The notes under the pieces: generated by a model | What the model saw: only the letters and a program-made list of their open reading frames with translations | What the model was told of the DNA's origin: nothing | Databases searched by the model: none | Position numbers and translations under genes: made by a program | From: an actinobacterium SCGC AAA028-A23 | GTDB taxonomy: Bacteria > Actinomycetota > Actinomycetes > Nanopelagicales > Nanopelagicaceae | Assembly: GCA_000378905.1 (NCBI GenBank) | Contig: KB900602.1 | Location: 1-44,146 of the forward strand | Length of the DNA stretch: 44,146 nucleotides | Direction of reading: 5' to 3' | Part shown: piece after piece, positions 42,579 through 44,146 of the stretch | Position numbering within the stretch: the stretch's first letter is position 1 | Layout of the letters: every line of letters begins with the position of its first letter

Positions 42579-42764
42579 GTGTCTTCAGTCTGCGATATCT
42601 GTGGCAAAGCCCCAAGCTTTGGCAATAATGTCTCCCACTCAAAGCGTGCTACCCGTCGCCGTTGGAATCCAAATATTCAAAAGATTCGCACGATCATCAA
42701 TGGTCAAACAAAGCGTAAGAATGTTTGCTCTTCCTGCCTGAAAGCTGGCAAGGTCTCTCGCTAG
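42579..42764 (+). CDS. rpmB: 50S ribosomal protein L28 (zinc-ribbon form)
   Basis: MSSVCDICGKAPSFGNNVSHSKRATRRRWNPNIQKI...CSSC; GTG start. Confidence 0.95.
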   Translation: MSSVCDICGKAPSFGNNVSHSKRATRRRWNPNIQKIRTIINGQTKRKNVCSSCLKAGKVSR

Positions 42765-42765
42765 T

Positions 42766-43701
42766 TTAAAAGTGCTGGTAACCAGCTCTTTGAGTTTGCA
42801 CTCCATCAATCGTAATTAATCCGCTTCCTGCAACTACTTTTCCAACCTGAATACCAAGGTTTTTGTCGGCATATTTCTCTGGAACTGTGGCAATAAAGAA
42901 ATGATCCTCACCGCCAGACAAAATCCAGTCATACACATCCACACCTAACTCTGTTGCTAACTCTCCTAGATCTTTAAAATCAGGAGAAGCTTCAAGCGCG
43001 TTGGTATCAAAATTCAAATCAACCTTTGATGCCCTTGCAATATTTCTTGCATCACTTACCAATCCATCACTGATATCACTCATGGCAGAGGCAACCTCCA
43101 TTAGCTTTATCGGAGCAACCAGTTTTGGATTCAAGTGCGCTTGAACAACATACTTAGGTCGATCTAAACCTCTTTCTAGTATTACAAGCCCTGCAGCTGA
43201 TAATCCTGGAAGTGCACTTAGGTAAATTAGATCACCTGCAGATGCACCGCTGCGAGTTATTGGATCTCTAGCTATCTCACCTAGTGCCGTAATACTCAAA
43301 CTCATTTTTTCTGACTTGCTCAAATCACCACCTATAACTGAAACCTCAAATTTATCGGCAACAGATCTAATGCCCTGGGCAAGCTCGGTGATAACTTCTG
43401 AATTGTTTATTTCAGAAATAGCTGCTCCAACTAGTAAGTATTTAGGGGTAGCGCCCATAGAAAATAAGTCGGCCAGATTGGCGGTGGTCAATTTCGCACC
43501 TATTTCAAATGGTGAAGACCATAAAGATTTAAAATGCACATCTTCAATTGCAATATCTAAAGTCGCAACCAGTTTATTGCTTGAAGCAGAAATCACCGCG
43601 GCATCATCACCAATACCTACCTCTACCCCTTGGGCAAAGGAGGTTTGGAAAAGTTCGCGTAAGCGTTCAACTAGACCAGCTTCTGACTCAATCAATGGCA
43701 C
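42766..43701 (-). CDS. thiL: Thiamine-monophosphate kinase
   Basis: GIGDDAAVI, TLDIAIEDVHF, TTANLADLFSMGATPKYLLV, SDISDGLVSDA. Confidence 0.93.
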   Translation of the reverse strand: MPLIESEAGLVERLRELFQTSFAQGVEVGIGDDAAVISASSNKLVATLDIAIEDVHFKSLWSSPFEIGAKLTTANLADLFSMGATPKYLLVGAAISEINNSEVITELAQGIRSVADKFEVSVIGGDLSKSEKMSLSITALGEIARDPITRSGASAGDLIYLSALPGLSAAGLVILERGLDRPKYVVQAHLNPKLVAPIKLMEVASAMSDISDGLVSDARNIARASKVDLNFDTNALEASPDFKDLGELATELGVDVYDWILSGGEDHFFIATVPEKYADKNLGIQVGKVVAGSGLITIDGVQTQRAGYQHF

Positions 43702-43785
43702 TCCCCAATTAACTCGCTATAGGCTACCCTTTATTATCGCTAAGGTTCATTGTCGAACACTTAAGGATTGATTGAAAGGCTAAAA

Positions 43786-44022
43786 ATGTCTGTTCAGGCT
43801 TATATTTTGATTCAAACCGAAGTCGGTAAGGCTTCAAGTGTGGCAAAAGCTGTCTCAGCAATTGCAGGAGTCACTATTGCTGAAGGAGTGACCGGTCCAT
43901 ACGACGTAATTATGCGAGCTGAATCTGCAAGCATGGAGGATTTAGGTCGCACTGTTTTGGCTAAAGTTCAAACTGTTGCTGGAATCACTAGAACTCTTAC
44001 TTGCCCAGTAACAACTTTTTAA
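43786..44022 (+). CDS. Stand-alone Lrp/AsnC ligand-binding (RAM) domain protein
   Basis: MSVQAYILIQTEVGKASSVAKAVSAIAGVTIAEGVTGPYDVIMRAES...; no HTH; ATG at 43786 preferred over TTG 43768. Confidence 0.9.
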   Translation: MSVQAYILIQTEVGKASSVAKAVSAIAGVTIAEGVTGPYDVIMRAESASMEDLGRTVLAKVQTVAGITRTLTCPVTTF

Positions 44023-44051
44023 TTCTTGTTGGGGTTTGCTCTCGAACGTTG

Positions 44052-44146
44052 GCTATTTAACCAGTAGAGAGTAATACCTATTCATTAACTTCATTTAATT
44101 CTTTGAAATCCCTAAAGAATCAGATCTCCTTGATGTCTTCTTAAAA
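44052..44146 (-). repeat. Right arm of the 95-bp perfect inverted repeat, running to the window edge
   Basis: GCTATTTAACCAGTAGAGAG...GTCTTCTTAAAA equals the reverse complement of 40980-41074; may extend beyond the window. Confidence 0.97.

Noticed and set aside
43316-43771. 151-aa plus-strand ORF opposite thiL
   Set aside because: Shadow frame of thiL, which has all AIR-synthase-family motifs.
40980-44146. Transposon/IS with terminal inverted repeats
   Set aside because: No transposase or target-site duplication seen; contents are core genes (recG, rpmB, thiL, RAM domain) and arm sequence is ordinary intergenic DNA.
1-44146. CRISPR arrays, prophage, toxin-antitoxin or defence islands
   Set aside because: No regularly spaced repeats, phage structural genes or recognisable defence modules; nearly all sequence is accounted for by housekeeping genes.

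Overview
The window looks like core chromosome of a low-GC, streamlined actinobacterium. Gene order and protein style suggest the freshwater acI / Nanopelagicales group; this is an inference, no search was run. Gene density is very high, with many ATGA/GTGA start-stop overlaps. Left to right: RNase J C-terminus, ftsK, rodZ-like, rimO, pgsA, cinA-C, clgR-like, tetR-like, DUF3046, SOS box, recA, recX, miaB, miaA, dapF, hflX; a five-gene minus-strand island for trans-4-hydroxyproline catabolism (13385-18094); comEA, comEC, holA, rpsT, lepA, hemW, hrcA, dnaJ, rsmE, HIT, phoH, ybeY, CNNM/CorC, FAH, gltX, tRNA-Gln(CTG), tRNA-Glu(CTC), ndgR-like iclR, leuC, leuD, hup, plsC, gpsA, ddl, ybaK-like, small membrane protein; then recG (truncated, minus), rpmB, thiL (minus) and a stand-alone Lrp/AsnC RAM domain. 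The most striking anomaly is at the right end: a perfect 95-bp inverted repeat (40980-41074 and 44052-44146) brackets a segment of about 3 kb. That segment reads as inverted relative to canonical actinobacterial order, and recG is cut after helicase motif III exactly at the repeat. A fold-back (chimeric) assembly is the most likely explanation, a real inversion the alternative. I found no CRISPR array, rRNA, transposase or recognisable defence system, and no clear case for a wholly new system.
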